From Pacificitalea manganoxidans (GTDB lineage Bacteria; Pseudomonadota; Alphaproteobacteria; Rhodobacterales; Rhodobacteraceae), in contig NZ_CP021404.1 in the NCBI RefSeq assembly GCF_002504165.1, forward strand, positions 2,356,001-2,420,000: a DNA stretch of 64,000 nucleotides, read 5' to 3'. The translations under genes and the position numbers were made by a program. This document shows positions 61,745 to 64,000 of the stretch, one piece after another. A model generated the notes under the pieces. It searched no databases, was not told the DNA's origin, and saw only the letters and a program-made list of their open reading frames with translations. Within the stretch, counting starts at the first letter, position 1. Each line of letters opens with the position of its first letter.

Positions 61745-61818
61745 AAAAAATCAACCCGGTCGGATCACGGGGAGCCGCCGGGTGCGGGGCTTATGGCCGA
61801 ACCGACCCCGGCTGTCAA
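61745..61818 (-). promoter_or_regulatory. rplU promoter and 5' hairpin with T-run
   Basis: On the minus strand TTGACA (61818-61813) and CATAAG (61795-61790) are 17 bases apart, so transcription should start near 61783. Right at the start, ACCCGG and CCGGGT can pair (61783-61778 with 61759-61754), followed by TTGATTTTTT (61754-61745). This may be an attenuator in the rplU leader. Confidence 0.6.
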
Positions 61819-61863
61819 GCCCCGGACCGCGACCCTGACCCCTGCCCGACCACGCGGATGAGG

Positions 61864-62805
61864 TCAGATATCCTGTCCGCCGACAAACTGCGCCGCCGCC
61901 AGCCCCAACTCCCCGGAAATGGTCAGGAACAGCTCATCAAATGCTGCGAACAGCGCCCGGTTCAGCGCCTGCCCTTCGGGGGTCAGCGACAGCGTCGTGT
62001 AGCTGTCGATCTCCTCATCCGTCAGCGGCTGATAAGCAAGGTTGAGGTAGGAGAACACCCAGATTTCGGTCTCGATCCGGATATCGGGCTCGCGTTGCCA
62101 GACCTCGCGGATCATCTCATCCTCGTCCATCTCCACCTCAAAGGCACCGCCATCGGCCAGCCCTTGATAAAAGGCGAAGTTGGAGTTAAGCGCACCGACC
62201 ACATTGGTCTCGACCAATTCGTTGGCCTCCGCAAACCGGCCCAGAACGTCCAGCCGACTATGGGCGTCGTCCTGCATCATCGCCAGCTTATCCCGGGCCG
62301 CTTCTTCGGTGCCGGGATCAAGAAGCGCGTCGCGGGCGGCAATTTCCAGCCCCACGATCCGTTGCCCCAGATCGGAGCCAAAGAACTCTTCCAGCGGCGC
62401 AAGGTCTGTCTCAGCCAGCGTCTCAGCCAGCTGCCGCCGGACGATTTGCCCCATGCGGTCGGTGTCGTAGATCTGGTCCACGACCGTCTCCCAGCGCTCT
62501 CCGCCGCGCCCGGGGAACATCTCGTCCTCCAGTTCGTCGCCGTAGGACAGACCCTCCTCGCGCATGATGCCCAACAGGCGATCCATGCCCAGCCCGGCAT
62601 AGAGCCCTTCGATCCGCTGCACCTGCACCGCGGCGAGCGGCGCGCTTTCCGAGCCCTCCGCGGCCACGCCCGCCTGCGCCAGCGCGGACCCGCCAGTGAG
62701 GGGCATCAGAAGCGCCAAGGCGGTCACGGCGCCACGCAGCAGCGTCGCGCCGGAGCGGCGCACCGCCACGGATGACAAGGGGCCACAAGGCCGGGTCGGG
62801 TTCAT
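61864..62805 (-). CDS. Exported DUF2059 protein
   Basis: A 313-residue protein with an N-terminal signal region (VRRSGATLLRGAVTALALLMPLTGGSALAQA). The mature part is mostly helical, with a DUF2059-like segment: YDTDRMGQIVRRQLAETLAETDLAPLEEFFGSDLGQRIVGLE. GGAGG precedes the ATG at 62805, which decides the start over an earlier open stretch. Such periplasmic proteins are common in Rhodobacteraceae; the function is unknown. It is transcribed toward the rplU promoter. Confidence 0.86.
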   Translation of the reverse strand: MNPTRPCGPLSSVAVRRSGATLLRGAVTALALLMPLTGGSALAQAGVAAEGSESAPLAAVQVQRIEGLYAGLGMDRLLGIMREEGLSYGDELEDEMFPGRGGERWETVVDQIYDTDRMGQIVRRQLAETLAETDLAPLEEFFGSDLGQRIVGLEIAARDALLDPGTEEAARDKLAMMQDDAHSRLDVLGRFAEANELVETNVVGALNSNFAFYQGLADGGAFEVEMDEDEMIREVWQREPDIRIETEIWVFSYLNLAYQPLTDEEIDSYTTLSLTPEGQALNRALFAAFDELFLTISGELGLAAAQFVGGQDI

Positions 62806-63025
62806 CTCAACCTCCGGGAGCACAAAGGGCGCACCGGCTTCCGACGCGCGCATGGCCGTAACTCTAGCCCCGCCCGATAAAATTGCCAACTGATGCGCGC
62901 AGGTCTGTCCGCGAGAGACATGCGCCACTGCGCACCGACCGCACGCAGGCCCCCTCCCCCGCAGCCTCGGACCTGCCGCCCGGACCTGCGCCGGAGACGC
63001 GGCGATAACGATCCGCAAAAGGGGC

Positions 63026-63054
63026 TTGCACCGCCCCGCCGAACCCCCTAAACC
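63026..63054 (+). promoter_or_regulatory. Predicted promoter of tRNA-Ser
   Basis: TTGCAC (63026-63031) and TAAACC (63049-63054) with a 17-base spacer; transcription would begin about 15 bases before the mature tRNA. Confidence 0.5.
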
Positions 63055-63075
63055 CCGCGCCACCAAGACCCCCGC

Positions 63076-63165
63076 GGAGAGGTGCCGGAGTGGTCGAACG
63101 GGGCGGTCTCGAAAACCGTTGAGCCTTCACGGGTTCCCAGGGTTCGAATCCCTGTCTCTCCGCCA
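63076..63165 (+). tRNA. tRNA-Ser (anticodon CGA)
   Basis: A 90-base type II tRNA with encoded CCA. It starts GGAGAGG and closes TCTCTCC-G-CCA. The anticodon loop CTCGAAA gives CGA, reading TCG. A long variable arm and the T arm (GGGTTCGAATCCC) are clear. Confidence 0.97.
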
Positions 63166-63232
63166 CTAACTCCCCAGAGTATAACTATATGCCCAACACC
63201 CCTACGGGTGGCTTGGGGCCTGTCGCGGGCAT

Positions 63233-64000
63233 TCAGGGGTTCTGGGCCAGCGCTTCGAAGCTGTGCCATAGTGTTTCCGCGACCGGGCCGATGACCGGGC
63301 GGGGTTGGCGGAACGCGTAGATGCCTGCCTCAAACGGTAGGTGGGTGTGGGGGAGCACGATGTCTTGCAGCGCGCCCGAGGCCAGTTCCGCCGCGATCAT
63401 GTGATCCGGCATACGCCCCCAGCCGAGACCGGCGAGCAGCAGGGCTTTCTTGCTGTGGAGGTCCCCGACATACCAGCGGCGCTGCCCCTTCTGCACGCCG
63501 AGTTCCCGATCGAACATGCCGCCCGCCTCCCCGCTGTCGTGAACGATGACTTGCGTGAAGCGACGCAGATCAGACAGGCGGCTCGGCGCGTTCATTGCCG
63601 CAATCAGGGCCGGGGCCGCGACGTTCCGCATGGCATGGCGACCCACTCGCAGGTGGCTTAGACCCTCCTCCTCCAGCAGAACCGAAAGCATCGGCGCGAT
63701 GGCAAGCGCCGCCTCACCTGAGCGGACCGCGCTGACGGCTCCTGACAGCATTTCGGCCCGCAGAACGACCCGCGTATCGGGGAACTCCGCTTGCAGTTTC
63801 GCCAACGCAGGCATCCACAGACCGCTGTCGACGCTGGCATCGATGGCGATTGTGAGCGTTTCCTCCTGACCCTTCTCGAAATGCCGGACAAGCTGCGTCA
63901 GATCATCGGCTTCTGCCAGAACCCGCAGCGATTGCAGATAGACCCGGCGCCCGACCGGGGTCAGATCAAGCCGATACCCGGACCGGTCGAAAAGCTCGGT
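63233..64000 (-). CDS. LysR family transcriptional regulator (5' end missing)
   Basis: 255 residues are visible; the N-terminal part of the winged HTH lies beyond base 64000. The visible start ELFDRSGYRLDLTPVGRRVYLQ is the end of the LysR HTH. The effector-binding domain follows (TLTIAIDASVDSGLWMPALAKLQAEFPDT; LLLAGLGWGRMPDHMIAAELASG). The target gene is probably beyond the window edge, divergently transcribed, as is usual for LysR regulators. The effector cannot be told. Confidence 0.92.
   Translation of the reverse strand, partial: TELFDRSGYRLDLTPVGRRVYLQSLRVLAEADDLTQLVRHFEKGQEETLTIAIDASVDSGLWMPALAKLQAEFPDTRVVLRAEMLSGAVSAVRSGEAALAIAPMLSVLLEEEGLSHLRVGRHAMRNVAAPALIAAMNAPSRLSDLRRFTQVIVHDSGEAGGMFDRELGVQKGQRRWYVGDLHSKKALLLAGLGWGRMPDHMIAAELASGALQDIVLPHTHLPFEAGIYAFRQPRPVIGPVAETLWHSFEALAQNP

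Noticed and set aside
63048-63294. Short frames over tRNA-Ser on both strands (such as MPEWSNGAVSKTVEPSR)
   Set aside because: These are the familiar false proteins produced by translating tRNA-Ser and its complement.

Overview
The window comes from a high-GC alphaproteobacterium, almost certainly a member of the Rhodobacteraceae (Rhodobacterales, Rhodobacter/Roseobacter type). Pointers are the cysG-DUF2849-cysI-cysH-DUF934 block, the opgG-opgI-opgH-opgC glucan operon known from Rhodobacter sphaeroides, a ribosomal protein L21 with a helix-hairpin-helix tail, the rplU-rpmA-GNAT-obgE-proB string, a free-standing Hint-domain protein, and an ScfR-type regulator. It is ordinary chromosomal DNA: no integrase, transposase, phage gene, CRISPR array or rRNA operon was seen. 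Two tRNA genes, Leu(GAG) and Ser(CGA), are present.

Layout. 1-1509: the N-terminal part of a DctB-like sensor kinase, then about 950 bases without a gene, holding two copies of a structured repeat, a long palindrome and the infC terminator. 1510-3235: infC, probably with an ATC start codon, and a ferredoxin-NADP reductase. 3478-8668: a sulfate assimilation operon with a divergent Lrp-type regulator. 8691-12978: an SDR-P450 pair, a Hint protein and a ThiE-like protein. 13372-23209: trmJ, three more copies of the repeat, ctaA, an M32 carboxypeptidase, a MobA-like transferase, selO, a ClC channel and a D-lactate/glycolate dehydrogenase-like flavoprotein. 23418-30523: DUF1206, glyS, a PPDK-like enzyme and a cell-wall hydrolase. 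30541-35634: the opg operon for osmoregulated periplasmic glucans. 36025-41868: tRNA-Leu, lipB, bamE, DUF177, a PfkB kinase, DUF502, a patatin and DUF427.

41899-54560 is the most coherent accessory region. A solute:Na+ symporter fused to a histidine kinase, a small membrane protein and a stand-alone receiver form one operon. A divergent pair follows: an ScfR-type short-chain acyl-CoA regulator and a five-gene series (Tat-exported binding protein, two permeases, two ATPases, then acetyl-CoA synthetase). Together they look like a sensing, uptake and activation module for acetate or a similar short carboxylate. That reading rests on gene context.

54762-64000: a very acidic PRC-barrel protein, sufT, an A-type Fe-S carrier, an alpha/beta hydrolase with a palindrome at its ribosome binding site, proB-obgE-GNAT-rpmA-rplU on the minus strand, a DUF2059 protein, tRNA-Ser and a LysR regulator cut by the window end.

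The most unusual non-coding signal is a roughly 170-base repeat present five times in two intergenic regions 13 kb apart. Each full copy can fold into a closing stem plus a 3' hairpin. Paired base changes between copies preserve the 3' hairpin, which suggests selection on the structure.
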